Assembly: GCF_000184745.1 (NCBI RefSeq) | Contig: NC_014931.1 | Coordinates: 6,076,001-6,140,000 of the forward strand | Direction of reading: 5' to 3' | Length of the DNA stretch: 64,000 bases | Source of the DNA: Variovorax paradoxus EPS | GTDB taxonomy: Bacteria; Pseudomonadota; Gammaproteobacteria; Burkholderiales; Burkholderiaceae_C | Shown here: piece after piece, positions 30,898 through 40,216 of the stretch | Position numbering within the stretch: the first letter of the stretch is position 1 | Layout: each line of letters begins with the position of its first letter | Position numbers and translations under genes: made by a program | Notes under the pieces: generated by a model | Told to the model about the DNA's origin: nothing | What the model saw: the letters and a program-made list of their open reading frames with translations, nothing else | Database searches by the model: none

Positions 30898-30915
30898 GGG
30901 GCTCCCGTGTCTCGC

Positions 30916-31746
30916 CTACTGCCTGAAGCCGCCGGCCGCGTCGTGCAGCGCGAGGCGGCGGGAACCCGCCAGGATGTCGCTGGGTTTCAGGCCGTAGACC
31001 TGGCGGATCGAATGGCTGAAGTGCGTCGAATCGGGGTAGCCGGTATCGAGCGCGATGTCGGTCAGCGTGGTGGTCTGGCGCACGTAGCGCAGGAGGCTGC
31101 GCGCGCGCTTCCAGGCGCGGAAGGCGCGGAACGCCATGCCGGTTTCCTGCTTGAACAAATGCAGGAAGCGCGAGAACGACAAATGCACCGAGGCCGCGCA
31201 GTCTTCGGCCGAGGCGGATGCGGCCGGGTCGGCCACGAGCGCGTCGATGACCTTGCGGATGCGCGCATCGATCGCACGCGGCGCGAGCGCCTCGCCGAAG
31301 AAGAGCGCATCGAAATCGAAGCCGTCGAAATCCGTGCCGCGGCCCGACGCGGCCAACAGGTGCGCATGCGCATCGCGCACGCGCTTGACGAACGCCGGCG
31401 CATCGACCGGCCCGCAGTGCTGCATGAAGGCGGGCATGCGCGCGGGATCGACCGACTCCGATTCGATCAGCAGATTGAAGATGAGCGGATGCTGGCTCTC
31501 GACATGGTGCGGCACCTGCGGCGGCACCACGATGAGTTCGCCCGTCTGCCAGGCGCCGCCACCGATGCGGATGCGGATCGGCGGCACGCCCGCGGGCGAC
31601 ACGTACACGCCGTGCCCGCCCATCGTGCGCTCGGCCGCCGCGCCGAGCAGGCCGGCGTAGAACACGCGCTGCGGCGTGAGCCACATGAGGCGTTCGCCCT
31701 GCCGTACGCCGCCGTTTTCCAGGGGCGCATTACTCGCTCGCTGCAT
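30916..31746 (-). CDS. AraC-family transcriptional regulator
   Basis: A 276-residue AraC/XylS regulator. The N-terminal ~150 residues look like a cupin ligand-binding domain (GELIVVPPQVPHHVES). The two helix-turn-helix motifs occupy about residues 170-265 (LTDIALDTGYPDSTHFSHSIRQ). I choose the start MQRASNAPLEN at 31746, which has AGGAG 9 bp upstream, over longer frames. Its position at the head of the liv/CoA-ligase cluster suggests that it controls that cluster in response to the imported compound. Confidence 0.9.
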   Translation of the reverse strand: MQRASNAPLENGGVRQGERLMWLTPQRVFYAGLLGAAAERTMGGHGVYVSPAGVPPIRIRIGGGAWQTGELIVVPPQVPHHVESQHPLIFNLLIESESVDPARMPAFMQHCGPVDAPAFVKRVRDAHAHLLAASGRGTDFDGFDFDALFFGEALAPRAIDARIRKVIDALVADPAASASAEDCAASVHLSFSRFLHLFKQETGMAFRAFRAWKRARSLLRYVRQTTTLTDIALDTGYPDSTHFSHSIRQVYGLKPSDILAGSRRLALHDAAGGFRQ

Positions 31747-31881
31747 GGTGTTTGTCTCCTGCATCGGGTCTGGCCTGCCCTGCGGTGGGCGGCTTCGTGT
31801 TGGCTGGATCGTAGCGGCGCAACCCTGTGGCGCGGCATGCATTTGCGCGGGGACTTTCCCTAGTCCGCGCTCGTTTGCCTC

Positions 31882-32823
31882 TCACCTCATCGCGAACGCG
31901 CGATGCAACTCGGTGGCGCAAAGCGCAACGGCGGTGTTGGCCTCGTCGAGCACCTTTCCCATCGTGATGAAGCCGTGGATCTGACGCTCGAAGCACACGT
32001 AGTCCGCGCGGTTGCCGGCGGCGGTGAGCGCCTCCGCATACGCGAGTCCCTCGTCGCGCAGCGGGTCGTAGCCGGCGGTGATCACGAGCGCGGGCGGCAG
32101 CTTCGACAGGTCGGTGTGCAGCAACGGCGAGGCGCGCCAATCGAGGTCGTGCTTCGCATCGGTGATGTAGTGGTCGTGGAAGTACGTCATCGTCTCGCGG
32201 GTCAACAGGTAGCCCTGCCCGTTCGCCTGGTGCGACGGATGGCCGCGGCGCATGTCGGTGGCTGGGTAGATCAGCAGTTGGAAGGCGATCGGCAGGTCGT
32301 CTGCATCGCGTGCGGCAATCGCCACCACGGCCGCGAGATTGCCCCCCGCACTGTCGCCGCCCACGGCCATGCGATTCGCATCGAGCCCCAGCGCCGCGGC
32401 CTCGCGGCGCACCCAGCGCGTGGCGGCGAGAACATCGTCGACTGCGGCGGGAAAGCGGTGCTCCGGCCCCATGCGGTAGTCGACGGCAACCACTGCGCAG
32501 CCCGCACCGTTGGCCAGCTCGCGGCACAGCACGTCGTGCGTGTCGAGATCGCCAATCACCCAACCGCCACCGTGGTAGTACACCAGCACCGGCAGCGGAC
32601 CGGCGCCCGAGCCCAGCGGCCGGTAGAGCCGCACCGGGATGGTGCCGTGCGGACCCTCGGCCGCGAGGTCGCGCACCTCGGCCACTTCAGCCGGCAGCGG
32701 CTGTGTGGCGGCGCGGCGTTCGCGGTAGAAGGCTCGCGCATCGGCGGGCGAGAGCGTGTGGGTCGGCGGAATGCCGCGCGCCTCGATGAAGTCGAGCAAG
32801 GCGCGCGCTTGGGGATGCAGCAT
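31882..32823 (-). CDS. Esterase/lipase of the HSL (alpha/beta hydrolase fold-3) family
   Basis: A 313-residue cytoplasmic esterase. HGGGWVIGD supplies the oxyanion hole, GGDSAGGNLA the nucleophile serine, and DPLRDEG and IHGFITMGK the acid and histidine, the standard hormone-sensitive-lipase set. The start at 32823 has GGAG close upstream. A 7-7-7 inverted repeat lies 50 bp before it. The natural ester substrate is unknown. Confidence 0.92.
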   Translation of the reverse strand: MLHPQARALLDFIEARGIPPTHTLSPADARAFYRERRAATQPLPAEVAEVRDLAAEGPHGTIPVRLYRPLGSGAGPLPVLVYYHGGGWVIGDLDTHDVLCRELANGAGCAVVAVDYRMGPEHRFPAAVDDVLAATRWVRREAAALGLDANRMAVGGDSAGGNLAAVVAIAARDADDLPIAFQLLIYPATDMRRGHPSHQANGQGYLLTRETMTYFHDHYITDAKHDLDWRASPLLHTDLSKLPPALVITAGYDPLRDEGLAYAEALTAAGNRADYVCFERQIHGFITMGKVLDEANTAVALCATELHRAFAMR

Positions 32824-32872
32824 GGTGTCTCCGGTGATCGAGCTGGCGGGCGCCCAGTGTGGAGCGCATCGC

Positions 32873-32893
32873 GCATGCGTGGTATCCGCATGC
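32873..32893. promoter_or_regulatory. 7-7-7 inverted repeat upstream of the esterase gene
   Basis: GCATGCG and CGCATGC arms with a 7-bp spacer, 50 bp upstream of the esterase ATG. A plausible operator; no regulator gene adjoins it. Confidence 0.35.
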
Positions 32894-33035
32894 ACCCGCC
32901 CTTCACCTCGGCCTTCCGGCAAGACCCGCACCATGCCCGCGCCCCTGCGGCACGGTCTTGCGAAAACTGGCTATCGCTGTCTCGGAGGCTGCATCACCCG
33001 CAAACGCATGAGACCGGCGCAGCCAAAGGCCAGAG

Positions 33036-33124
33036 ACACCGTGGAACCGGCTTTGCCGGGCCACCGGTGTCGCCCCCGGTAGGGGGTTGGCGAAGCGACA
33101 CGAAGTGCGCGAAGCCTGGGGGCG
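33036..33124. repeat. GC-rich structured intergenic element downstream of purT
   Basis: A roughly 90-bp stretch with stacked inverted repeats: CCGGC-TTT-GCCGG (33047-33059), CCCCC-GGTA-GGGGG (33073-33086) nested inside GTGTCG (33067-33072) and CGACAC (33096-33101), and then repeated GCGAAGC motifs. From memory it resembles an element scattered between genes of Variovorax and relatives. The remainder of this 305-bp gap holds the esterase upstream region and no gene. Confidence 0.5.
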
Positions 33125-33128
33125 AGCC

Positions 33129-34328
33129 TTATCCGCGGGGCTTCACGCGCGAGGCGGCTTCCTTGGCGAGCTTGCGCGCGGTGTCGGTATCGGCCGCGTG
33201 CACCAGCGCCACGCCCATGCGGCGCTTGAGAAAGCTCTCGGGCTTGCCGAACAGGCGGATGTCGCTGCCGGGCACCTGCAGCGCCTCGGCCACGCCGTCG
33301 AAGGCGATGCCGGTGGCGTCGACGCCGCCGTAGATCACCGCGCTCGCGCCCGGGCTCTTGAGCGAGGTGTCGACCGGCAGGCCGAGGATGGCGCGCGCAT
33401 GCAGCTCGAACTCGTTCTGCCATTGGGTGGCCATCGTGACCATGCCGGTGTCGTGCGGACGCGGGCTGACCTCGCTGAACCAGACCTCGTCGCCCTTCAC
33501 GAACAGCTCGACGCCGAAGAGGCCCTGGCCGCCGAGGTCGGCCGTGACGGCCTGCGCGATCTGCTGCGCCTTCTGCAGCGCGGCCGGCGCCATGGGGTGC
33601 GGCTGCCAGCTTTCGACGTAGTCGCCGCTCACCTGCACATGGCCGATGGGGTCGCAGAACTTGGTTTCGACAGCGCCGACCGCGTCTTTCGCGCGCACGG
33701 TCAAGAGCGTGATCTCGTAGTCGAAGTCGATGAAGCCCTCGACGATCACGCGGCCATGACTGACACGTCCTCCGGCCATCGCGTAGTCCCAGGCCTTCTG
33801 CACGTCGGCGGGGCCGTCGATCTTGCTCTGGCCCTTGCCGGAGCTGCTCATCACGGGCTTGACGATGCAGGGGTAGCCGATGCCCTCGTCGATGGCGGCC
33901 TGCAGCTCGGCCAGCGAGTCGCAGAACTTGTAGGGGCTGGTGGGAACGCCCAGCGTCTCGGCGGCCAGGCGGCGGATGCCTTCGCGGTCCATCGTGAGGC
34001 GGGCGGCGCGGGCCGTGGGAATGACGCGGACCACGCCCGCGTCTTCGAGCTGCTGCAGCATCGGCGTGGCGATGGCTTCGATCTCGGGCACCACGAGCAT
34101 GGGTTTCTCGGCCTCGATGAGCGCCTTCAACTGCGCGGGGTCGCTCATGGTGATGGTGCGCGCATGGTGAGCCACCTGCTGGCCCGGCGCGTTCTCGTAG
34201 CGGTCGACCGCGATGGTCTCGACGCCGAGGCGCTGCAGGGCGATCAGCACCTCCTTGCCGAGTTCGCCGGAGCCGAGCAGCATCACGCGGGTGGCGGAGG
34301 GGGAAAGGGGGGTGCCGAGGGTGGTCAT
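33129..34328 (-). CDS. purT: Formate-dependent phosphoribosylglycinamide formyltransferase
   Basis: ATP-grasp enzyme that formylates GAR with formate and ATP, the alternative to PurN in purine synthesis. The 399-residue protein starts [36 protein letters not shown] is the N-terminal nucleotide-fold motif; [12 protein letters not shown] and [16 protein letters not shown] are ATP-grasp and active-site elements. No clear ribosome-binding sequence precedes the ATG. It diverges from the 3-hydroxyacyl-CoA dehydrogenase gene. Confidence 0.96.
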   Translation of the reverse strand: MTTLGTPLSPSATRVMLLGSGELGKEVLIALQRLGVETIAVDRYENAPGQQVAHHARTITMSDPAQLKALIEAEKPMLVVPEIEAIATPMLQQLEDAGVVRVIPTARAARLTMDREGIRRLAAETLGVPTSPYKFCDSLAELQAAIDEGIGYPCIVKPVMSSSGKGQSKIDGPADVQKAWDYAMAGGRVSHGRVIVEGFIDFDYEITLLTVRAKDAVGAVETKFCDPIGHVQVSGDYVESWQPHPMAPAALQKAQQIAQAVTADLGGQGLFGVELFVKGDEVWFSEVSPRPHDTGMVTMATQWQNEFELHARAILGLPVDTSLKSPGASAVIYGGVDATGIAFDGVAEALQVPGSDIRLFGKPESFLKRRMGVALVHAADTDTARKLAKEAASRVKPRG

Positions 34329-34516
34329 GGTCGAAGTCGAAAAGAGAGAAGAAAAAGCAACCGCCGCACTGTAAGCCACCGGTGGGCGCCCGTGTCGCGT
34401 GCGGGAACGGCGGCGCTGCGAGGCTGCTTCACAATCGATGTCCTCTGTCGCGGCGGCGGCCCCGGCGTCCCGCCCGCCCCCCCTTTTCCAGTTTTTGTAC
34501 TTCAAGGAGTTTTCTC

Positions 34517-35365
34517 ATGACGATCCAGACCGTCGGCATCATCGGCGCCGGAACGATGGGCAATGGCATTGCGCAGGCTTGCGCGGTGTCCGGCGTCAAC
34601 GTGGTGATGATCGACGTCGCCCAGGCGGCCGTCGACAAGGGCCTCGCCACCATCTCGGGCAGCCTCGACCGGCTCATCAAGAAGGAAAAGCTCACTGCCG
34701 AGCAGAAGGCCGCGGCGCTCGCGCTGATCAAGGGCTCGACCAACTACGACGACCTGAAGGGCGCGCAACTCGTCATCGAGGCGGCCACCGAGAATCACGC
34801 GCTCAAGCTCAAGATCCTCAAGCAAGTCGACGAGTTGGCGGGCTCCGAGGTGATCGTCGCCTCGAACACCTCGTCGATCTCGATCACGCAACTGGCGGCC
34901 GCCACCTCGCGCCCCGACCGCTTCATCGGCATGCACTTCTTCAACCCGGTGCCGATGATGGCGCTGGTGGAGCTGATCCGCGGCTATCTCACGAGCGACG
35001 CCACGCACGACGCGGTGAAGGCGCTGGCCGAGAAGCTGGGCAAGTCGCCGATCACGGTGAAGAACGCGCCGGGCTTCGTGGTCAACCGCATCCTGGTGCC
35101 GATGATCAACGAGGCTTTCTTCGTGCTGTCCGAAGGCATCGCGACGGCCGAGGACATCGACGCCGGCATGAAGCTGGGCTGCAACCAGCCCATCGGTCCG
35201 CTGGCACTGGCCGACATGATCGGCCTCGATGTGTGCCTGGCCGTGATGGAGGTGTACCTCGAGCAGTTCGGCGACTCCAAGTACCGTCCGTGCCCGCTGC
35301 TCAAGGAAATGGTCGCTGCCGGCCAACTGGGCCGCAAGACCGGGCGCGGCGTCTACACCTACTGA
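34517..35365 (+). CDS. 3-hydroxybutyryl-CoA dehydrogenase
   Basis: NAD(P)-dependent 3-hydroxyacyl-CoA dehydrogenase, 282 residues. GIIGAGTMGNGIAQAC (residues 8-23) is the Rossmann loop; SNTSSISITQLAAATSRPDRFIGMHFFNPVP carries the conserved Ser and His. The C-terminal domain is full length and no hydratase is fused, so it is the stand-alone Hbd/PaaH type. AAGGAG lies 8 bp before the ATG. It is followed after 34 bp by a crotonase gene, consistent with beta-oxidation or polyhydroxybutyrate/aromatic-acid metabolism. Confidence 0.95.
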   Translation: MTIQTVGIIGAGTMGNGIAQACAVSGVNVVMIDVAQAAVDKGLATISGSLDRLIKKEKLTAEQKAAALALIKGSTNYDDLKGAQLVIEAATENHALKLKILKQVDELAGSEVIVASNTSSISITQLAAATSRPDRFIGMHFFNPVPMMALVELIRGYLTSDATHDAVKALAEKLGKSPITVKNAPGFVVNRILVPMINEAFFVLSEGIATAEDIDAGMKLGCNQPIGPLALADMIGLDVCLAVMEVYLEQFGDSKYRPCPLLKEMVAAGQLGRKTGRGVYTY

Positions 35366-35399
35366 GCCACAGAACAAAAACAACTCGGAGACAAAACCA

Positions 35400-36215
35400 A
35401 TGACCGCCACGCCCACCACGCCACCCGCCGAAGGCTGCATCGACACCCAGGTGCTCGGCCACGTACTGCTGATCGGCATCAACCGCCCGGCCAAGCGCAA
35501 CGGCTGGACGCCGCCGATGTTCAAGCAGCTCGCCGAGGCCTACACGCGCCTGGACGACGACCCGGACCTGCGCGTCGGCGTCCTGCATGCCTTCGGCGAC
35601 CACTTCACGGCGGGCCTGGACCTGCCCGCGGTCACCGAGTACATGAAGCGCGGCGAGAAGGCGATTCCCGCCGGCCTGGTGGAGCCGCACGACTTCGGCC
35701 TGCCCGACTATCGCCGCCGCACCAAGCCGATGGTGGTGGCCGTGAAGGGCATCTGCTTCACGGTCGGCATCGAACTGATGCTGGGCGCGGACATCGTGGT
35801 GGCCGCCGACAACTGCCGCTTCTCCCAGATGGAAGTGCAGCGCGGCATCATGGCCACGGGCGGTGCCACGCTGCGCATGGCCGAACGCGCGGGCGTGGGC
35901 AATGCGATGCTGCACCTGCTCACGGCCGACGAGTTCGACAGCGCCGAGGCCTATCGCCTCAACTTCGTGCAGAAGGTGGTGCCGGCCGGGCAGGAGCTCG
36001 ATGCGGCGCTGGCCATTGCACAGCGCATCGCGGCACAAGCGCCGCTCGCGGTGGTGGCCACGCGGCTCAACGTGATCAAGGCCGTCGAACACGGGCCGCT
36101 CGCGGCGGTGTCGGAATTCATCGAGACGCAGAAGCGCCTGTCGAACAGCGAGGACGCGGCCGAAGGCGTGCGCTCCTTCGTCGAGCGGCGTCCCGCGCGC
36201 TTCAGCGGTCGTTGA
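35400..36215 (+). CDS. Crotonase / enoyl-CoA hydratase family protein
   Basis: A 271-residue crotonase-fold protein. HFTAGLDLPAV holds the oxyanion-hole loop, and KGICFTVGIELMLGADIVVAADN the second one. The catalytic glutamates of true enoyl-CoA hydratases are not both obvious (EVQRGIMATGGAT in place of PEIxxGxxPGxGGT), so it may be another crotonase. It follows the dehydrogenase gene and is likely co-transcribed with it. Confidence 0.9.
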   Translation: MTATPTTPPAEGCIDTQVLGHVLLIGINRPAKRNGWTPPMFKQLAEAYTRLDDDPDLRVGVLHAFGDHFTAGLDLPAVTEYMKRGEKAIPAGLVEPHDFGLPDYRRRTKPMVVAVKGICFTVGIELMLGADIVVAADNCRFSQMEVQRGIMATGGATLRMAERAGVGNAMLHLLTADEFDSAEAYRLNFVQKVVPAGQELDAALAIAQRIAAQAPLAVVATRLNVIKAVEHGPLAAVSEFIETQKRLSNSEDAAEGVRSFVERRPARFSGR

Positions 36216-36246
36216 TGACGATGAATTCATCGGAGCCTTGAAGCCC

Positions 36247-37585
36247 ATGCCCTTCTTCCAACGCGCGGCGCTCGCCGTCGCCTTCACCCTGCTCGCCGTG
36301 AACACTTCCAACGCCCAGACGCCCGTACCCGCCGCGCTGCCCGATCCCACGGCGACCTCGGTCGATGCGCTCGGCTGGATGAAGGGCTTTCCGCCGCCGC
36401 CCGACAAGCAGATCACCTTCGACAACCCCGCCGGCGGCGTGTTTCCGCGCACGCGCTGGAGCTTCTCGCATGTGCGCGAGACGGTGCCCACGACCAACGT
36501 GTGGCGCGGCAGCGGTGCGGCGAGTCCGCTGCCTTCCGCGCCGCGCAACGATATCGAAGCGGTCACGTTCAAGCCTCTTGGAAGTGCAGGCAGCGAAGAG
36601 ACGGTGACCTTCGCGCAGATGATCCCGCGCACCTACACCGACGGCATCCTGGTGATGCACCGCGGCAAGGTGGTCTACGAGAAGTACTTCGGCGCGCTCA
36701 CGCCCGAGCGTCCGCACATCGCGATGTCGGTGACCAAGTCTTTTGTCGGCACGCTCGCAGCGATCCTCGCGGACGAGGGCAAGCTCGATCCGTCGGCGCC
36801 CGTCACCAAATACCTGCCCGAGCTCAAGGACACGGCCTATGGCGACGCGACGGTGCGCCAGGTGATGGACATGACCATCGGCGTGCATTACTCGGAGAAC
36901 TACGCCGACCCGAAGGCCGAAATCTGGGACTACGCGCGCGCCGGCGGCATGCTGACGCAAGGGCCGAACTACACGGGTCCCAAGTCGTTCTACGAATTCC
37001 TCGCAACGCTCAAGAAGGAAGGCGCGCACGACGCCGCCTTCGCCTACAAGACGGTGAACGCCGAGGTGCTCGCGTGGATCCTGCGGCGCGCGAGCAACCA
37101 GTCGCTGGCCGACCTCTTGAGCGAGAAGATCTGGCGCCGCATCGGCGCCGAGCAGGACGCGTACTTCATGGTCGACCGCATCGGCACCGAGTCGGGCGGC
37201 GGCGGCTTGAACACCGTCCTGCGCGACATCGCGCGCTTCGGCGAGACGATGCGCAACGGCGGCCGTGCGCCCAATGGGCAGCAGGTGATTCCGAAGGCCG
37301 TGGTCGATTGACATCCAGCGCGGCGGCGATCCCGCCAAGTTCGCGAAGGCCGGCTATGCGCTGCTGCCGGGCTGGTCGTATCGCAACATGTGGTGGGTTT
37401 CGCACAACCCGCACGGCGCGTACATGGCGCGCGGCATTCACGGCCAGAGCATCTACATCGATCCGAAGGCGGAGATGGTGATCGTGCGCTACGCCGCGCA
37501 TCCGGTGGCGGCGAGCGCGGGGAACGATCCGCTCACGCTGCCGGCGTTCCAGGCGGTGGCCAAGGCGTTGATGGCGCGTCCCTGA
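36247..37585 (+). pseudogene. Serine hydrolase (beta-lactamase class C fold), frameshifted
   Basis: An exported serine hydrolase of the 6-aminohexanoate-dimer-hydrolase/class C group. It has a signal peptide (cleavage after SNA) and the catalytic SxxK motif (MSVTKSF). The frame ends at a TGA at 37309-37311, but homology resumes in another frame from 37310 (DIQRGG... to 37585), where the third motif region GIHGQSIYIDP lies. One extra T in GATTGAC (37308-37309) accounts for it. The truncated product of ~354 residues would lack the last ~90 residues and the third active-site motif. The start may be the ATG at 36247 or TTG at 36238. A sequencing error is possible. Confidence 0.8.
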
Positions 37586-37600
37586 CGATTCTTCTTCAGT

Positions 37601-38377
37601 TCAGGCGGCGGCGCGTTCGCGGGCAATGACGAGCAGGCCGTCCATGATGAGGCTCTCGACCAGCTCGAAATGCCCGTTCATGACGGGCGCCATCTTCCAG
37701 CCCGCACCACCGGTCATGAAGCAGGCCGGCTCCTCGCCGCAATGCGAGCGCACGTGCTGCACCATGCGCTCGACCGCGCCCGCGATGGCGTAGGTGCCGC
37801 CGCTGGTGAGCGCATCGCTGGTGTTGGTGGGAAATTCGCGCACCTCGCCGGTCGGCACATGCAGGCCCGCGGTGCCCGATTCGAGCGCGCGCAGCATGAT
37901 GCCGTGGCCCGGCAGGATCAATCCGCCGAGGAACTTGCCGCTGGCATCGATCGCCTCCACCGTGACGGCCGTGCCGATCAGCACCACCACCATCGGCCGC
38001 GCCGGCCCTTGCGCGAGCATGCGGTGGCGCGCACCGATCATCGCCACGAAGCGGTCGGCGCCCAGGCGCGTGGGATGGTCGTAGCCGTTGACGATGCCGG
38101 CCTCGCCGGCGCTCGACACCACCCAGCGCGGCGTGCAGTCGAAGCGCTCGACGATCTGCTCTTCGGCGCGGCGCCGCAAGGTGTCGCCGGCCACCACGCA
38201 GCCGAGCATGGAGCCGGGTGCGGGCAGGTCGGCCCAGGGGCCGTCGGCCAATCGTTCGATGTGGTCCAGGAATTCCGCGCCCGAGGCCTGCAACGCGGCG
38301 CCCGGATGCGCCCCGTCGTAGAGCGCCCATTTCAGGCGGGTGTTGCCGATGTCGATTGCGAGGAAGGGGGATGCCAT
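37601..38377 (-). CDS. coaX: Type III pantothenate kinase
   Basis: CoaX phosphorylates pantothenate in the first step of CoA synthesis and needs a monovalent cation. From [17 protein letters not shown] it has 258 residues. The N-terminal phosphate loop (DIGNTRLKW), [12 protein letters not shown] and [14 protein letters not shown] are the ASKHA-fold signatures; the last normally reads GTAxTxD, here with Glu at the acid position. [15 protein letters not shown] follows. No good ribosome-binding sequence is visible. It diverges from the kbp-like gene. Confidence 0.93.
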   Translation of the reverse strand: MASPFLAIDIGNTRLKWALYDGAHPGAALQASGAEFLDHIERLADGPWADLPAPGSMLGCVVAGDTLRRRAEEQIVERFDCTPRWVVSSAGEAGIVNGYDHPTRLGADRFVAMIGARHRMLAQGPARPMVVVLIGTAVTVEAIDASGKFLGGLILPGHGIMLRALESGTAGLHVPTGEVREFPTNTSDALTSGGTYAIAGAVERMVQHVRSHCGEEPACFMTGGAGWKMAPVMNGHFELVESLIMDGLLVIARERAAA

Positions 38378-38511
38378 GCGCGGGATTATTGCGACTTTGT
38401 TGTTATTCATGCTGGCACGTCGCCGACACACGCGGCATGGGACTACGCCCGGCCTCGGCGCTCCACCGCTACATTCGCAAATTCCATCCACCACGGCACA
38501 AGGAGAACACC

Positions 38512-38976
38512 ATGGGATTGCTCAGTTTCATCAAGGAAGCCGGTGAAAAACTGTTCGGAGGATCGTCGGCCCAGGCGGCCACGCCCGACGCGAACACGGC
38601 GGCCGCAGCCGCCATCAAGACCTACATCGAGACACAGAACCTCGGCCTCACCGGGCTCGAAGTGACCTACGCCGCGAGCAGCGGCGTCGTCACCCTCGCG
38701 GGCCAGGCGCCCTCGCAGGAAGCCAGCGAGAAAGCCTCGCTCGCCGCGGGCAACGTGGCCAACGTCACGAGCGTGGAGAACAACCTTGTCGCCCCCGCCG
38801 CGCCGCCCGCGCAGTACCACGACGTGGTGAAGGGCGACACGCTTTCGGCCATCTCGAAGAAGTACTACGGCGACGCCAACAAGTACAACGCGATCTTCGA
38901 GGCGAACAAGCCGATGCTGTCGCATCCGGACAAGATCTATCCGGGGCAGAAGCTGCGGATTCCAGCGCTGAACTGA
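38512..38976 (+). CDS. kbp: BON-LysM protein, Kbp/YgaU-like
   Basis: A 154-residue protein closely resembling E. coli Kbp (YgaU), a cytoplasmic K+-binding protein. It starts [17 protein letters not shown] with no signal peptide. A BON domain covers ~30-98 ([21 protein letters not shown]), and a LysM domain covers ~103-152 ([22 protein letters not shown], ending [10 protein letters not shown]). AAGGAG precedes the ATG and an intrinsic terminator follows, so it is monocistronic. Confidence 0.92.
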   Translation: MGLLSFIKEAGEKLFGGSSAQAATPDANTAAAAAIKTYIETQNLGLTGLEVTYAASSGVVTLAGQAPSQEASEKASLAAGNVANVTSVENNLVAPAAPPAQYHDVVKGDTLSAISKKYYGDANKYNAIFEANKPMLSHPDKIYPGQKLRIPALN

Positions 38977-38999
38977 TCTTTCAAGGCTCCCATGAGAAA

Positions 39000-39027
39000 A
39001 AGGCTCACGGCATGCCGTGGGCCTTTT
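39000..39027 (+). terminator. Intrinsic terminator after the kbp-like gene
   Basis: Stem AAGGC-TCACGGCA with TGCCGTG-GGCCTT followed by TTTTGCTTTT on the plus strand, 23 bp after the stop. Confidence 0.82.
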
Positions 39028-39068
39028 GCTTTTGACAGGCCAGCGCAAAGCAATCGATGCCGAAGGCC

Positions 39069-39097
39069 TTGTCGAATGTCGCCTTATTGGCAACAAT
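39069..39097 (+). promoter_or_regulatory. Possible promoter of the NTase/HEPN pair
   Basis: TTGTCG (39069-39074) and AACAAT (39092-39097) are 17 bp apart, 9 bp before the ATG at 39107, which implies a very short or absent leader. The -10 match is only 4/6. Confidence 0.35.
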
Positions 39098-39106
39098 CGT
39101 CGCCTA

Positions 39107-39736
39107 ATGAGCAACGACTCTTCCTTGATGGACCTGCTATTCCCCGCGGCGCGGCAACGCACGCTGGCGGTGTTATTGCTGCAGCCGCAGTCGGCCTTCC
39201 ATCTGCGGGAGCTTGCACGCCTGACCGACAGCCATGCGGGCACGCTGGCGCGAGAGGTGGACAAGCTGGCGCGCACCGGCCTGCTGCTGCGCAGCGAACA
39301 AGGCAATCAGGTGCGCTACAACGCCAACACGAGCCATCCGCTGTTCGATGACCTGGCTGCAATGTTTCGCAAGACGCATGGCGTGGTGCCTGCCGTGCGC
39401 GAAGTGCTCGCGCCGCTGGATGCGCAGATCCGGTTGGCACTCGTGTTCGGCTCGGTAGCGCGCGGCACACCCTCGCCGGGCAGCGATGTGGATCTGCTGG
39501 TGCTGGGAAGCGTGGATTTCATGACGCTGGCACAAGCGGTGTTTCCTCTGCACGCGACGCTCGGCCGCGAGGTGAACACGGTGCTCTACACGCCCGAAGA
39601 ATTTGCAGAACGCGCGCGCAGCGGCGATGCGTTCGCGCGCGACATACTGGCCAAACCAAAATTGCTTGTGAAGGGAGGAGCCGATGAGCTTGCAGAACTT
39701 GCTGGCGATCGGGCGGCTGCAGGCCCATCAGCCTGA
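39107..39736 (+). CDS. Winged-helix protein fused to a minimal nucleotidyltransferase (MNT-type antitoxin candidate)
   Basis: A 209-residue two-domain protein. Residues ~10-75 form a winged-helix DNA-binding domain (FHLRELARLTDSHAGTLAREVDKLARTGLL). Residues ~105-165 form a minimal nucleotidyltransferase domain: GSVARG at 115-120 and SDVDLL with Asp127 and Asp129. Its stop overlaps the start of a HEPN-like gene by 53 bp. MNT proteins paired with HEPN partners are known antitoxins that AMPylate the HEPN toxin; the fused DNA-binding domain could add autoregulation. The pairing is established for the families, the activity here is inferred. Confidence 0.85.
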   Translation: MSNDSSLMDLLFPAARQRTLAVLLLQPQSAFHLRELARLTDSHAGTLAREVDKLARTGLLLRSEQGNQVRYNANTSHPLFDDLAAMFRKTHGVVPAVREVLAPLDAQIRLALVFGSVARGTPSPGSDVDLLVLGSVDFMTLAQAVFPLHATLGREVNTVLYTPEEFAERARSGDAFARDILAKPKLLVKGGADELAELAGDRAAAGPSA

Positions 39737-40135
39737 CGCCGCGGGCATTGCCAAACTGCTTCAGGCGGCGCGGCGAAATCTGGCCGACGCGCATGTTGCA
39801 CAGGTCAGCACCGACAACCGATTCGATGCGGCCTACAAATGCATCATGCAATGCGCGATGCTGGGTTTGTGGGCCAACGGCTACCGCACATCCACCAGCC
39901 AGCCAGGTCACCACCAGACCGCCATCCAGAGCCTGGGCCTGACGATGGGCGTGGCACACAGCCGGACATCATCGTGCTCGATGCATTGCGTCGGCAACGC
40001 AATGCGAGCGACTATGAAGGTGACCCGGTTTCCACCGCCACGCTGCAGGCCTGCATCGAACAAGCCGCGCAATTGCTGGCCGGTTCCGAAAACTGGCTTC
40101 GTGCCAATCGCCCCGATCTCCTGACCTCGTCATAG
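39684..40135 (+). pseudogene. HEPN-domain protein, frameshifted (toxin candidate)
   Basis: A HEPN-like gene downstream of the nucleotidyltransferase, with a strong GGGAGGAG before the ATG. The first frame encodes MSLQNLLAIGRLQAHQ... to TIQSLGLTMGVA. Homology then moves to another frame (QPDIIVLDALRRQRNASDY...) that ends at 40135. The shift falls in a CACACA run (39955-39960): removing one CA restores a continuous protein of ~149 residues. RRQRNASDY is the expected C-terminal HEPN motif (RN-x3-Y variant), lost from the uncorrected product. It is either inactivated, or read by slippage, or a sequencing error. Confidence 0.75.
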
Positions 40136-40216
40136 AGAAACGCGTTCTCTTCTACAAGCGGCTTGTTCATCGCTGGACTTCGGCCGCGAAAGCGACATCG
40201 TGGACCTGACGCGGAT

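Noticed and set aside
28115..31684. Minus-strand frame of 1189 codons ending in LivG
   Set aside because: Only the last 275 codons (from 28942) are LivG. The rest runs out of frame through livM, livH and the AraC gene, which have better-supported frames.
29011..31863. Plus-strand frame of 950 codons
   Set aside because: Antisense shadow of livM, livH and the AraC gene; no domain recognisable.
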